The notes: generated by a model not told the origin, from the letters alone. A DNA stretch of 64,000 bases from Eutreptiella sp. 'Long Island Sound 2002' (GCA_964036045.1 OZ038382.1:108460578-108524577), one strand, 5' to 3'; counted from the stretch's first letter, positions 10,827 to 23,800 are shown. Numbers and translations are program-made.

Positions 10827-13800
10827 TTAGGGGGCGAACACGTGCGACAGGTGCGCAACGGAATTGGGGTCCCGCAGGTGCACGTGGATCCACAGAAGGG
10901 CAGCGCCCGCGGGGCCCGCCTGTTCGTGCGAGGGGGTGTGTGCCCCCTCGATGCGTTGGCGCAAGGCCTCCTCCTCTGTGCGCCTGCGCGGGCCTGCGGG
11001 AGGTTCGGGCCAGGGGCACGCGGCTACCTGGGCGCACCGCGCGCACCTGTTGGCGCCTGTCGATGCTGCGGAGGACACCGTGTCACATTCTCCGCAGAGT
11101 CGGCAGGTGTGTGGGAGGTGGGAGGGCGGCGACCAAGGGTCGAGATGGCGGAGCCAGAGGTCGTCCCACCTCTGTCGGAAGGGGTCCCGGATCTCCAGCA
11201 GGCGGGCGCGGACGCGGTGCCGGTAGTCCTTGCCAAGCGTCTTCCGCTGGACCTCCTGCCACGTGTCGTCAGGGAGGATCCCGTGGTCGTGGAAGGCGGC
11301 GCTGAGGTCGTCCCACGCCGGGCGGGGGTGCCCCTGGGGGGGGCTCGCCATGTACACGTGGCGCCCGGTGAGGTGGGGCGTCAGCGCATCCCATTGGCAC
11401 CCGTTCGCGGTGTCTCTGTGGAGGAGGGCCAGCAGGGTGCCGTCCGCGACTGCCTCCCACCCCACTCGCAGCCCTTCGCAGCCGTCTAGCTCCTGGCGCA
11501 GCGCGGCTGCAATGCCGGTTGGGAGCATGAGGAGCAAGGTCCCCTGGGTGTCGCCAAGCCGGGACAGGGCGTCGTTGTATACCGGCCCCCCAGCTTTGAA
11601 GTGCGCCACGGTGAGTTGGGTGGCCCCGTCCTCTGGGGGGTGCCACCGGACGGTGGCCGCAGCGTGTCCCCACGTGCGTATCTCCGTAGCCCGGAGCACG
11701 TTGGCGGCGTGAAGGACGATGCGGGGCGGGACGGGTGTCCTGACGAGTGAGGACACGTCCCCAGTCCATCCCGTTTGCGGCCCCGGGGCCGCCTGCAGTC
11801 ATTCCCCCGTCGCCGCGTCCCACGGGTGGTCAGGCCCCGCCCCGCGGATCATGGTGGGTCTCGGCCGGGTGTCCGGCCCCCACCACCGGAGCGGGATGGC
11901 GGCGTATCGTTGCGCAGGGGTCTCCGGGGCGCGCGTGGCGGCGCACCACCGGCTCCACTCCCGCGCCCACTCCTCCCCCACAATGCGCGCTTCCCATGCG
12001 GTCATGGAGCCGCGCCCGATGATCCACGGTGGGAAGAGGGCGTCTTGTAGGTGCCTCGGGAACCCCCCCGGCAGGTCCCGGTACGGATTGGGGCTCTCTT
12101 GGGGCGGGCACTCCAGAGTGCCATTCACAACACGGAGGGAGGCTACGAAGTCCTTGTCAGTTCGCGGGGGAGGGGGAGGGTGGTCGCCCTCCGCCGCAGT
12201 GAGCCATCGGTGTGCCCGGGCCGCCGCGCTCTGGGGCTCGCGGAGGAGTCGCTCCAGCCGGTGGTTGCAAAGGTCCCACGCGAAGTCCCCCAGCCGGAGC
12301 ATGTGGTGGAGGAAATCGTCCACCGAGGTCCCTCCCGGCGGGTCGTATCGGGTTATGGCGCGGAGCTGCGCCTCCGCGTCCTCGGGCACCAGTCCGGAGC
12401 AGAACACCTCCGTCCACGTGGCGCCTGCGGAGCGCCACGACGCCACCCACAGGGCCTTGTCCCCAGGTGGGAGGTGGCGGGCCGCCTCGTGTACCGCCTG
12501 GCGGTAGTGGGGCCAGAGGAGCCGTGAGTGGGTGCATCCAACGTGCATGTGCACCGGGGTCTCCTCCGTGCCGCCGCAGAAAAGGCACGGTTGTGGGACG
12601 ATGGCGACGCCGGAGAGCCGCTCCTTCCGGACGCGGAGCCTGCGCTGCACCGGCGTGTGGCCGTCTCGGGCCCGCAGCGCCCGGCGGTTGGTGGCCGCTG
12701 CCGTGAGGTCCCGGGCGTGGACGTAGGCCGTGGCGTGGGCCGCGCCCAAAGGTGTGTGTCCCCGGTGCGTCAGCGCATGGTCTGTCTGCGCCCGTTGCGC
12801 GACCTCGCCGGGCACCCGCATCGTGGGGGGCCGTAGATCGAGATGGCCCTCACGGCCGGCGACAATGTGTTGGGCGTGGCCAGGGTCCGGGGGCGTGTTC
12901 TGCAGGACGGTGTCCTGGGACGCCGCCCAGTCCGCCTTGTGCAGTAGGGCGTCACTGTGGTGCGAGGTGGCTCGGACGTACCAGAACGGGTGCCCGGCGT
13001 GTTGCCCTCGCGCGCACAGGCCGTCCTGGAGCCACCTCAGGGGCCTCTGTTGACCACCTTCGCCGCGCCCGCGGGGACCCCCGTGGTTCGTACGCGATCT
13101 GCGTGCCGCAGGAGGTGGAGGATGACTTCGGCGTCCACCTTGTGGACCCATGGTCTGTGGGCACCGTATTGTAGGGGGAGGGAGGCGGCCACCCCCTCCC
13201 CGTCCGGCACCGTGCCCGAGATGGCCACCGCCGACGTGCGGGTGAGGTCGGCAGCGAGAGCGACGCTGGTGGCGTGTTTGCAGGGTCCGCCCCCGGACGC
13301 GTCAGAGGAGGTGTGTCCCCAGGCCTCCGGGATCCAGTAGTATCCGGTGGGGCTCAGCCACCCCGCGTTGAGGTCGGCGGAGCGCCACCGGACGTCGGGG
13401 TGGCTGGGGGTCAGTTGGTCCACGCTCAGCGCCCTGGTGTCGCCTGGGCTGATCGCCGGGTGGTGGTGCAGCCGGATCTCCGCTCTGGCGACCGTGCTTG
13501 CCCAGGACCGTAGTGCCGTCCCATGTTCCTTGAGCCACGCCGGGCCCCCACGCTGGTGCACCACCAGGTGTCCCGTGTCCTCCGGCTGGTCCTCCAGCGC
13601 GTGTACCGGCATGTGTGGGTCGTGCGGCACCCCCGTAGCCACCAGTAGGGCGGTGCCACGGGGGAGCCCACGGGGTTCGGGCTGGCCTGCCCCCACTTGC
13701 ACTATTACCCACTCGGCCCGGAGCTGCGCTTGCCCCGTCGCTTGGGTGCATTGGTCGTCCGTGGTCACCAACCACAACGGCGTCGGCGCGTGGGGCTGGG

Positions 13801-16800
13801 GGCGCAAGGGCTCTGGCCACGCCACGTCCGCGTTAGGCTCTTGGTGCTCGCTTTCCGCGAGTACGTCGCGGAGGATGTACATGAGGGCTGCTGGCGGATG
13901 GTACGCCGCCCCCCGCGTGGGGGGGGATAGGCAGTCCCGGCGGCGGTATCCCCCGACGTGGAGGTGCAGGCCGTCCGGGGTCACCCGTGGGCCGGTGTGG
14001 GCGTCCTGCTTAGCCCTTGTGGGGTGGACGAGTCTCAGGCGGGGGTCCCGTGTGCCGGTGGTGTGGAATAGGTGGGTTAGGGCGTCGCGCCACCCAGAGT
14101 GGTTGGTGCGCTCCTGCTCACGGCGGCAATAGTGGAGGTGTTCATCGGCGCATTGGTTGAGGCACTCCCGCACCGCCGTCGGCCACGGATCGTCGTTGTC
14201 GGGGAAGGGGTGGCGTGGCCCGTGGTGCCCATGCCACGGCGATGCGTGTGGCACCGTCAGGCGGCACGTGTCGCGGTGTCGCAGCTTGGCGGTGCGCAGC
14301 GTGACGATGTTGCCCGGCGGGGACTGTAGTTGGACATAGACCGCCCTGGGGCACGCGATGGGGTTGTACATCCCCACTCCCAGGGCGGCCAGGGCCCGGG
14401 GTATGCGGTGGACCCAGTCGCCTCCCGCCAGAGTTGCGAACTACGGGACGGGGTAGTGCACCTCGGGACATATTCCGTGCGCGCCGGCTATCTCCCAGAA
14501 CATCTTGGTGACCTCGCCGCGCACGGAGGTTGCGCGGTGGTGGACGAGTGTACCCACGAGGGCCACCGCTGCCTGCTGGCACCGCGTGGGCACCCGTGTG
14601 AGCCCCAGGGTCCGGTCATCCTGTACGCTGTCCCGCGAGGCGTCGAAGGCGTACCGCGCCCTGTCCTTCGCGACCTGGACGGTGATGTGGTCCAGGTGGC
14701 GTGCAGTGTCGGAGTCGTCGGCGATGAAAGGGGCGACGTACTGCGTCACCCCCCCGAGGATCGCCAGGATGACGTCCTGCACCACTTTCGGTGGCGCGAG
14801 GGTGTTAAGGCACCAGTGGTGCACCGCTGCCAGGCGTAGCCGGTGCTTGCGCTGCAGGGAGAACTCCCCGTCCGGGTGCAGCTGGAGTCCCAGGTAGGGG
14901 ACGGAGTCCGCCGCTGGTACCCAGTACCACGGGTTTTCCAGGTGGGGGCAGAGGCGCAGCTGCAGGCCCGGGACCCCCTTCGTGGTGGCCATGGCGCACT
15001 TGCGGGGGTTGAGCTCCATGCCCATCATCCCCAGGTACGCGGCCACCGCCTCCAGGCCCTCGACGAAGTGCTGCAGCGTGTGGGCCACCACCAGCAGGTC
15101 GTCGATATAGGCCTGGATGAGGCCGTGCTCGGCCCCTCCCGGCGCGCGCAGGCCGTGCCCCTGTGCCCTGAGCAGGGGCTCAAGGAGGAGCGCGTACAGC
15201 AGGGGGCTCTCGGGGTTGCCCTGCCGGACGCCGCGTAGCATGTAGACGGGCTGCGTTAGCCCGTGTGCTGTGACGATGCGCAGCCTGGCGCACGTGTGGA
15301 GGAAGAGCAGGAGGTCGATGACGTCCGGCGGCACGGAGGGGTGGCGCAGGATGAGGTGGAGGGCGCCGTGTGGGGCGGTGTTGAAGGCCTTGCGGGCGTC
15401 AAAGGAGAAGACGTAGTTGGGCCTTCCCCGCTGGAGCTGCCGCTGCGCCATGAACAGCAGGGGGCCTGTGTTGGAGCCAGGGAGGGCCCCCTGCTGCCAG
15501 TCGCTGACCACTCCGTGCCGTGTGAGCACTTCCGTGATGCGCTGGGTGAGGGGGCCCGTGAGCAGCTTCATGTCCAGCTGGCCCAGGGCTTTGGGCCTGT
15601 AGTCGTCCAGTCCGGCAGAGCCCGGTACCTTGGGGCTGAGCCAGATGTGCGCGTCCCTCCAGTGCATCGGCGGCGGGGCGCCGCGGAGGATGGCCCGGTA
15701 GGAATGGACCCGGAGCCACTGTACGGGTGCTGGGAGGGCCTTGATGAAACGGGCCTCCACGTGGTTAGGACCTGGGGCCTTGCCATCGGCCTTGTCCAGG
15801 GCGGACTTCAGGTCCTGCATAGAGTACTGCTGGACCTGTGTCCAGGCCCCCTCAGGGACCCGGGGGACGTGGCGGCCGAGGACTGCCTGGAAGCCCGGGA
15901 GGTCCACCGGGCGTTTGTCATACAGTTCTCGCCAGAAGGCGCGAACTGCGAACATCACGTCGTGGGCCTCTGTGAGGAGCGTTTGGGTGTTGGGAACCCG
16001 CACGTTCCAGAGGCCTGACGGGCCTGGGGCCTCTACCTCCATGGCTCCCCGCACGGCTTTCCATCGCTGGGCGATGTCGGGGGCGTGGCGGCGCCAGAAG
16101 TCCTTGATGGCGCGCTTGCGGTCTGTCGCCAGGAGGGCGCGGAGCTGGCGAATGTCCTCCTCGAGGGCGGCTGCTTGCCTCTCCAGCTCCTCCTGTAGCT
16201 GGCCCTGCGTGGTCGGGCGGAACCCGGGCGACACACCCTGCAGCTCCCCCGTGAGCCGGAGCGCCGCCTCGGACCGGATGCCATGCCTGGCCGCGTCCGC
16301 CTGGTACGCTGCCGGCGCGCGCGCTGCCAGGGTGTCATAGCGGAAAACCGCTGCCTGGAGCTGCTTTCCGCTCTCCGGGAGGTCCCCCTCCGCCGGGTCC
16401 GTTCCCGCCGGAGACGGCTGCCGGCGTCCCACCACGCGCGCCAGGGCGTCATGCGTCGCGTGGAGGTGTTCGAACACCTTGTCCACCGCGGCCGCGGGCA
16501 TGGACCCGTAGTCGTGCTGCTCTGCGGGACCCAGCCAGGGCGCCAGGGAGGGTTCATCCTGCGCGGCGGTGACCGCCGCCCACAGGCAGTGTTGGACGGG
16601 CGCGGCCTCGGCGTCGTACGGGAGGAGGCGGCCCTCCGTGTGGCTGTAGGGGGTGGGCATCGCCGCGCGCCCCGCTGCGCTGGGGAGACCCGGCAGGGCC
16701 AGGCAGACCGGGAGGTGGTCCGAGCCGACCACCTGGGAGTGTGCCATGCCGCGAGCCCAGACGCTTTCCCGCAGGGACCACGGCAGGAGGGGCTCGTTGA

Positions 16801-17509
16801 CCAGGAAGGTGTCCACCCTGTGCCGGGACGGGTGGAGCGTGGGGATCATGTCCTCCTCGCCGCCTGCCGCGGCCCTTCGGAAACCGCAGGCCTGCCAGCC
16901 CGCTCCGAAATGCTCCGTGACCGGGGTGGCGGGGACATCCATGTAGATGTTGGTGTCGCCGGCGATGACCACCGGGTGCCTCCCGCCGAGGCTGCGTGCC
17001 GTGGCATACATTTGTATGTCGGCCCAGAACGCCGCCCGTCCCGCCGACGGGGAGCAGCCTGCTTGCGGCCCGTGGACGTTGATGAGGGTGAGGCCTCCCC
17101 CGTCCGTGCGGATCTCCAGGGCCGCGGCCTTCCCGGGGACAATTTCCGTGAAGCTGAGCACCTCGTGCTCCGCCACGTACTTGCTGCTGACCGCGGTGAG
17201 GAGGCCCCCCCCTCTCGAGGTGGAGGTGGCTCCCTTCTCCTCCAGCCGGCTGCTGAAGAAGGCGGTGTACCCCTTGTCCCGGAGCGCCGCGGCCACGTGC
17301 ATCTCCTGCGCCCTGGTAGCGATCCCCGTTTCCTGGAGCATGATGGCAAAGCCCCCCTCCTGGGGCAGCATGCCGGTGATGAGGTGTTCCTTGTCGGTGC
17401 AGGCCGCCGGCCCCCGGCGCCGCCGGAGTGTGTACCGGAGGGACCGGTCTGGCGGCACGAGGCCGTTGCGCAGGTTCCACGAGAGGAGCCACAGGGCGTC
17501 GCCCGTCAT
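10827..17509 (-). CDS. Element A ORF2: endonuclease-RT-RNase H-like-zinc knuckle polyprotein, with breaks
   Basis: ATG at 17509, 12 nt after the ORF1 stop. Residues about 8-270 form an APE-type endonuclease (LSWNLRNG, MLQETG, NVHGPQ, AGDTNI, HRVDTFL, GSDHLPV). RT spans about 560-900: DDYRPKAL, FDARKAFNTAPH with catalytic Asp at 704, RGVRQGNPESPL, YIDD at 801-804, YLGLQLHPDG. An in-frame TAG (14441-14443) follows. The same frame then continues to 13037 and, after a missing base near 13050, gives an RNase H-like tail (FWYVRATSHHSDALLHKADW) and a C-x2-C-x8-H-x4-C knuckle at 12535-12590. An in-frame TGA (11799-11801) precedes the last 309 codons, which carry a Cys cluster. The degenerate copy at 40035-43935 has sense codons at both stop positions, so these look like lesions. 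Confidence 0.85.
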
Positions 17510-17521
17510 GTCCCCCTGGAG

Positions 17522-20500
17522 TCAGCTATCCCGCATCGGCATCGCCGCCGGGTTCGCCGGTGCAGCCAGGGCATCTGGGTGCGCCGCATCCGCTGAGCCT
17601 GTTCCCAGCGGGGCCCACAGGGAGGCCCGGGCGAATGGGGGAGCCAGGGGGGCCAGGGGGGCCAGCCCCGCGGGGATGGACATGGACCCTGGTGGGGCCG
17701 CACCGCCGGCCCCCGGGGCTGCTCCGGGTGCCTCCTCATCTCCATCTGCATGGTCGGCTGCCTTGGGCGGGGGGCGCCAGGTGTACGGGGCGTGCCATGG
17801 GGACCTCCGTGCTCTCCCCTGCAGGATGTTGGTGGCCGCCTCCTTGTCGTCCGCCGGGGCCGCAGCGTGCACCGCGTGCCACGCCAGGTGTTCCAGCATT
17901 GCCCCGCTGGTGTAGTACTTGTCCGCACACAGGGGGCATTTCGTCGGCTCCGTGGCCCCTCGCGCCGGGGGGAGCGGCACCGACTTCTGAATGGCGCCCT
18001 CCGCCGCTGGTTCGAAGGGCAGGTTGGCCAGCGGCACCGTGTGTGGTGCCAGCGTGCGGCCCGGGGCCGCCCCATCGAGGGCTCGCGTCGCGGGCGCGGG
18101 CCCAAGACCTCGGATGGCATCGCGCTGCTCGTCTGCTTGCAGCCACGTTTGCCAGTGTGTGGAGCCGATTTGGCGGTCGGGCTTGCCCCTCCATCGCAGG
18201 TCGTGGAAGGCCTGTAGCCAGTGGTACACCGCGGTCGGGACCGCCAGCTGGAGCTCCAGGTCGGCGGGGTGCGCCGCTGCCGGCCACACTCCCGGCCTCG
18301 CTGCCCGGGCGTTGTCCTTCAGTTCGCCCTCCCGCAGCGCTTTGATGATCATGCGGGTGCAGTCTGCCACGCAGATCACGGCTTCGGGCCCCGGCAGGCG
18401 TTCGGGGTCGCAGACGACGATGTGCGCGTCCGCCGGGCTGAACATGCAGACCACCCACTGCGGGTTCTGCTGTCCCCGTTGGGCCACCGCCAGGGTAGCT
18501 GCTGGGCGGGCGTGCGTGATTGGCCCCGCGTGGAGGTCCGGGACGTCCGTGGCCCTGATGGCGTCTCCCTGCCACGCGGCCCGTAGATGCTCCTCCTGGT
18601 CGGGGCTCCACACCAGTGTGGGGGGGTTGACCCACCCCGGTTCCTGCCTCTTGTTGGGGGCGCTGACAGTGTGTAGCAGGACCGCCAGCGGCCAGGGGTC
18701 CGCCGACATATAGTAGGCCTGGGTGGGCCCCTGTCGCCAGTCGATGTGGGGCAGGGGCGGGAAAGCCCCTTGCCTGGCGGTGCTGTGCCAGACCGTCCAT
18801 CGGCCTCCGGCCAGGACGTGCGACCGGTACCCGCCGGCGTGGCCGTGTATGATGGCCTGGTAGCCTGCCGTCTGCAGTACCAGTGCCTCCCCCCGCTTAG
18901 GCCCGGGCGGGGGTGTGCCATCGCCCGCACCCCAGACGCGGGTGCGCCCGCGGAGTGTGGTATGCCACGGGTCTTGTGCATCGCACTGAGGCCCTTGCCA
19001 CCGGGCGGGACTGGCTGCGGGTAGTTTTGCGCGCCTCGGCGCTCCGGGTGCGTGTGGTACAGGTTTTGCCGGCGGTGTTCCGGGGCTGCCTGTGGTTGGA
19101 AGAGGAGTTGGTGCAGGTACCAGTGGCCCTCCGCGGTGGACGGGTTGCGGAGCGTTAGCCACTGTTCCACCACGCCTCCTGGGTGCGCGGCCTCGACGCG
19201 GCGCTGCAACCCCAGGCGGCCTAGGCGGTTGGACGTGCCCGCGGGTGGGATGTGGGCTTGCGGGTAGAGCACCCGCAGCGGCTCCAGCGCCAGGTCCAGC
19301 ACTTCGTCGTTGAGCTGCCTCGTGAGGGCCGACGCCCTGTGTAGGGCGTGGAGGACCCCGGGTGTGGGGGCCGTGAGCTGTTCGAGCACCCCCCCGGCGG
19401 GTACCGCGCACCCGGGTTCGTTAGCCACTCCCTGGTGTGGCTCAGTACGGCCTTCCACACGTCCCTTGTAAAGGCGTGCTGGGGGGCCAAAGAGGGGACC
19501 ATCTGTAGGAGGCGGTGGCACGCCGGCGGCGATCGCATGGGCTGTGGGGCGGCCGCCGTGATCCACCCGCACGCCGTGCCGGGCACGATCGCCCCCCTTT
19601 CCACGGTCCCCATGCCCTCGGCGTGGATCAGCGCCTGGCCCTGGACCATGGGGAAATAGGGGCTCGAGCGCCCCTTTCCTTCCTTCCACCGTACCCAGGC
19701 GGCCCCCGCCTGCAGGCTGCGGAGCAGGGCCACGCCAGGGAGGAGCAGCTGCGGGAAAGCCCCCTTGACGGCCTGGGTGGCGTGGGCCAAGGTGCCCATG
19801 GGCAAGTACCACAACGGGAGGGTCCAGGGGCCCGGCAGCGGTTGCGCCACCCCTGCGTCCCATCGCCACTCGGAGTCTGGCGGGGTGGCCGGGACGGTGC
19901 CCGTCTGCAGGAAGTGGCGTGCCTGCTTGTCGGGGTGCCGTTGGAGGGTTGCCGCGAGGCTGAGCCCCTCTGCCGCTGGTGCTACCGGGAGGCCGCCCCG
20001 GGGCCTGCGCCAGGGGCAATACTGGTCGGCCGGCCAGGTGTGGAGGTCCCGGGCGATGTCCTCCGCGGTCCCTGTGGGGGCGTCCTCTGGTGCCAGGTGC
20101 CACCTGACAGCGAGCACCGCCCACGTGGAAAAGGGCCACGCCCGCGGGGGGGTGTACACCTGGATGGTCCACTGTGGGCACGCCCGCCGCACGCGGGACG
20201 CGTGGAGCACCCCTCGGACCATGTCCGCCGCCAGGACCAGCACCATTTCCGAGGGTTCCACAATGATCCCCTCTGCGGGTCCGCCGTGGCGGCCCCGGGT
20301 GTGCAAGGCCACTGCCGCCTGTCCCGCGTGGGTGACTCGGTCTACGGCCTCCTGGATGTTCACGCTGCCGCGCGCGGTCTCATCCAGGATCCAGCCCTGC
20401 ACCACCCTGTAGCGTAGGGCGGCGCGTGCGGCCGCGGGTTTCACCTCGGGCAACGCTCCGTCATCGGGGCCGGGCTGGGGGTGCTGTTTGGGGCACCAGC

Positions 20501-20753
20501 CTTCGCCAGTGCAGTGGCCCTGTTTCCTCGCGGGGCAGATCGCGGGTACGCTGCCCGCCGGCGGCGCAGGTTCCGCGGGCGCGCCTCCCGGGGGGGGCTC
20601 CGGCAATGCCTCCAGGTCGGAGTCCGTGCCCGCGTCCCCTTGTGGAGGGTCTCCTTCGCCGTCTCTGAGTCCCAGTGCCCAGATGACCTCGTGTGCTTCG
20701 TCCAGCGTCGGAGATCGGGGGCGTGTCTGGCGTGGTGCCGCGGGTTCCGCCAT
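17522..20753 (-). CDS. Element A ORF1: CCCH and C2H2 zinc-finger protein, frame broken twice
   Basis: The likely start is the ATG at 20753 (MAEPAAPRQTRPRSP), about 117 nt past the monomer array. Residues 73-91 (CPARKQGHCTGEGWCPKQH) fit the RNA-binding CCCH pattern C-x7-C-x5-C-x3-H. The frame shifts near 19390, at a run of seven C, and again near 18890, at another C run. Both shifts equal one missing base. The last frame runs to 17522 and holds a C2H2 finger (17876-17938, CPLCADKYYTSGAMLEHLAW then H; C-x2-C-x12-H-x3-H). Non-LTR ORF1 proteins typically bind element RNA; that role is inferred. The tail is rich in Ala, Pro and Gly. If the C-run gaps are sequencing errors, the protein is intact at roughly 1,078 residues. 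Confidence 0.7.
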
Positions 20754-20869
20754 TGCTGTCTCGCTGTGTCTAGAAGCAGGGGGGGAGGGTGCGGATGTCC
20801 CGTGGCTGGTGCGTTGGTGCGCTGGTGTGTTGCTCGGTGTGGGGTTGGTGGATGGGCAACCCCGGGGGG

Positions 20870-23800
20870 GCGCTTTCCAGCGTTGCGAGGGGCATCTGGT
20901 GTTAGGCGCTGTCCCTCTCCCGGTCGCCCGTCCTCCGGAGCGGGCAGCCAGGGTTCCGCGACCCGTGTGTCCCGGGTGCGGTCGATGCGGGCGTGTGGAC
21001 CCAGCACCGGCCCCACAGCGTGCGCCCTTGCGGGCTGGCGTTGCTCGCTGTGGGGGTGGCGGAAGGGCGTCCCCGGGGGGGGTGCCTTCCACCGTTGTGA
21101 GGGGCGCCTGGTGTCAGGCGCTGTCCCTCCCCCGACCGCCCGTCCTCTGGAGCGGGCAACCAGGGTTCCGCGACCCGTGTGTCCCGCGTGCGGTCAATGC
21201 ACGCGTGTGGATCCAGCACCGGCCCCACAGCGTGCGCCCTTGCGGGCTGGCGTTGCTCGCTGTGGGGGTGGCGGAAGGGCGTCCCCGGGGGGGTGCCCTC
21301 CATCGTTGTGAGGGGCGCCTGGTGTCAGGCGCTGTCCCTCCCCCGGCTGCCCGTCCTCTGGAGCGGGCAGCCAGGGTTCTGCGACCCGTGTGTCCCAGGT
21401 GCGGTCGATGCGGGCGTGTGGACCCAGCACCGGCCCCACAGCGTGCGCCCTTGCGGGCTGGCGTTGCTCGCTGTGGGGGTGGCGGAAGGGCGTCCCCGGG
21501 GGGGGTGTCTTCCACCGTTGTGAGGGGCGCCCGGCATCAGGCGCTGTCCCTTTCCCGGCCGTCCGTCCTCTGGAGCGGGCAGTCAGGGTTCCACGTCCCG
21601 TGTGTCCCGGGTGCGGTCGGTGCGGGCGTGGGGACCCAGCACTGGCCCCGCAGCGCGCGCCCTTGCGGGCCGGCGTTGCTCTCCTTGGGGGTAACGGAAG
21701 GGCGTCCCCGGGGGGGGTGCCTTCCATCATTGTGAGGGGCGCCTGGTGTCAGGCGCTGTCCCTCCCCCAGCCGCCCGTCCTCTGGAGCGGGCGGCCAGGG
21801 TTCCGCGTCCCGTGTGTCCCGGGTGCGGTCGGTGCGGGCGTGGGGACCCAGCACCGGCCCCACGGCGTGCGCCCTTGCGGGCTGGCGTCGCTCGCCGTGG
21901 GGCTGGCGGAAGGGCGTCCCCGGGGGGTGCCTTCCACCGTTGTGAGGGGCGCCTGGTGTCAGGTGCTGTCCCTCCCCCGGCCGCCCGTCCTCTGGAGCGG
22001 GCAGACGGGGTTCCGCGACCCGTGTGTCCCGGGTGCGGTCGATGCGTGCGTGGGGACCCAGCACTGGCCCCACAGCGTGCGCCCTTGCGGGCCGGCGTTG
22101 CCCGCTGTGGGGGTGGAGGAAGAACGCCGGTCGGTGCGGGCGTGGGGACCCAGCACCGGTCCCACAGCGCGTGCGCCCTTGCGGGCCGGCGTTGCTCGCC
22201 GTGGGGGTGGCGGAAGGGCGTCCCCGGGGGGGGTGCTTTCCACCGTTGTGAGGGGCGCCCGGTGTCAGGCGCTGTCCCTCCCCTGGCCGCCCGTCCTCTG
22301 GAGCGGGCAGCCAGGGTTCCGCGTCCCGTGTGTCCCGGGTGCGGTCGGTGCGGGCGTGGGGACCCAGCACCGGCCCCACAGCGTGCGCCCTTGCGGGCCG
22401 GCGTTGCTCGTTGTGGGGGTGGCGGAAGGGCGTCCTCGGGGGGGGTGCTTTCCACCGTTGCGAGGGGCGCCTGGTGTCAGGCGCTGTCCCTCCCCCCGCC
22501 GCCCGTCCTCTGGAGCGGGCGGCCGGGGTTCCGCATCCCGTGTGTCCCGGGTGACGTCGGTGCGGGTGTGGGGATCCAGCACCGGCCCCGCAGCGTGCGC
22601 CCTTGCGAGCCGGCGTTGCTCGCTGCGAGGGTGGCGGGGGGGCGTCCCCGGGGGGGGGTGCTTTCCACTGTTGTGAGGGGCGCATGGTGTCAGGCGCTGT
22701 CCCTCCCCTGGCTGCCCGTCCTCTGGAGCGGGCAGCCAGGGTTCCGCGTCCCGCGTGTCCCGGGTGCGGTCGGTGCGGGCGTGGGGACTCAGCACCAGCT
22801 CCAAAGCGTGCGCCCTTGCGGGCCGGCGTTGCTCGCTGTGGGTGTGGCGGAAGGGCGTCCCCGGGGGGGGGTGCCTTCCACCGTTGTGAGGGGCGCCTGG
22901 TGTCAGGCGCTGTCCCTTTCCCGGCCGCCCGTCCTCTGGAGCGGGCAGCCAGGGTTCCGCGACCCGTGTGTCCCGGGTGCGGTCGATGCGGGCGTGTGGA
23001 CCCAGCACCGGCCCCACAGCGTGCGCCCTTGCGGGCCGGCGTTGCTCGCTGTGGGGGTGGCGGGAGGGCGTCCCCGAGAAGAGGTGCCTTCCGCCGTTGT
23101 GAGGGGCGCCTGGTGTCAGGCGCTGTCCCTCCCCCAACCGCCCGTCCTCTGGAGCGGGCAGCCAGGGTTCCGCGACCCGTGTGTCCCGGGTGCGATCGAT
23201 GCGGGCGTGTGGACCCAGCACCGGCCCCACAGCGTGCGCCCTTGCGGGCCGGCGTTGCTCGCTGTGGGGGTGGCGGAAGGGCGTCCCCGGGGGGGTGTCT
23301 TCCACCGTTGTGAGGGGCGCCTTGTGTCAGGCGCTGTCCCTCCCCCGGCCGCCCGTCCTCTGGAGCGGGCAGCCAGGGTTCCGCGACCCGTGTGTCCCGG
23401 GTGCGGTCGATTGGGGCATGTGGACCCAGCACCGGCCCCACAGCGTGCGCCCTTGCGGGCCGGCGTTGCTCGCTGTGGGGGAGGCGGAAGGGCGTCCCCG
23501 GGGGGGGTGCCTTCCGCCGTTGTGAGGGGCGCCTGGTGTCAGGCGCTGTCCCTCTCCCGGCCGCCCGTCCTCTGGAGCGGGCGGCCAGGGTTCCGCGACC
23601 CGTGTGTCCCGGGTGCGGTCGATGCGGGCGTGTGAACCCAGCACCGGCCCCCCAGCGTGCGCCCTTGCGGGCCGACGTTGCTCGCTGTGGGGGTGGCGGA
23701 AGGGCGTCCCAAGGGGGGGTGCCTTCCACCGTTGTGAGGGGCGCCTGGTGTCAGGCGCTGTCTGTCCCCTGGCCGCCTGTCCTCTGGAGCGAGCAGCCAG

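Noticed and set aside
10827-20753. Interpreting the packed ORFs as a bacterial operon
   Set aside because: The proteins are LINE endonuclease, RT and zinc-finger proteins, and neighbouring genes have spliceosomal introns.
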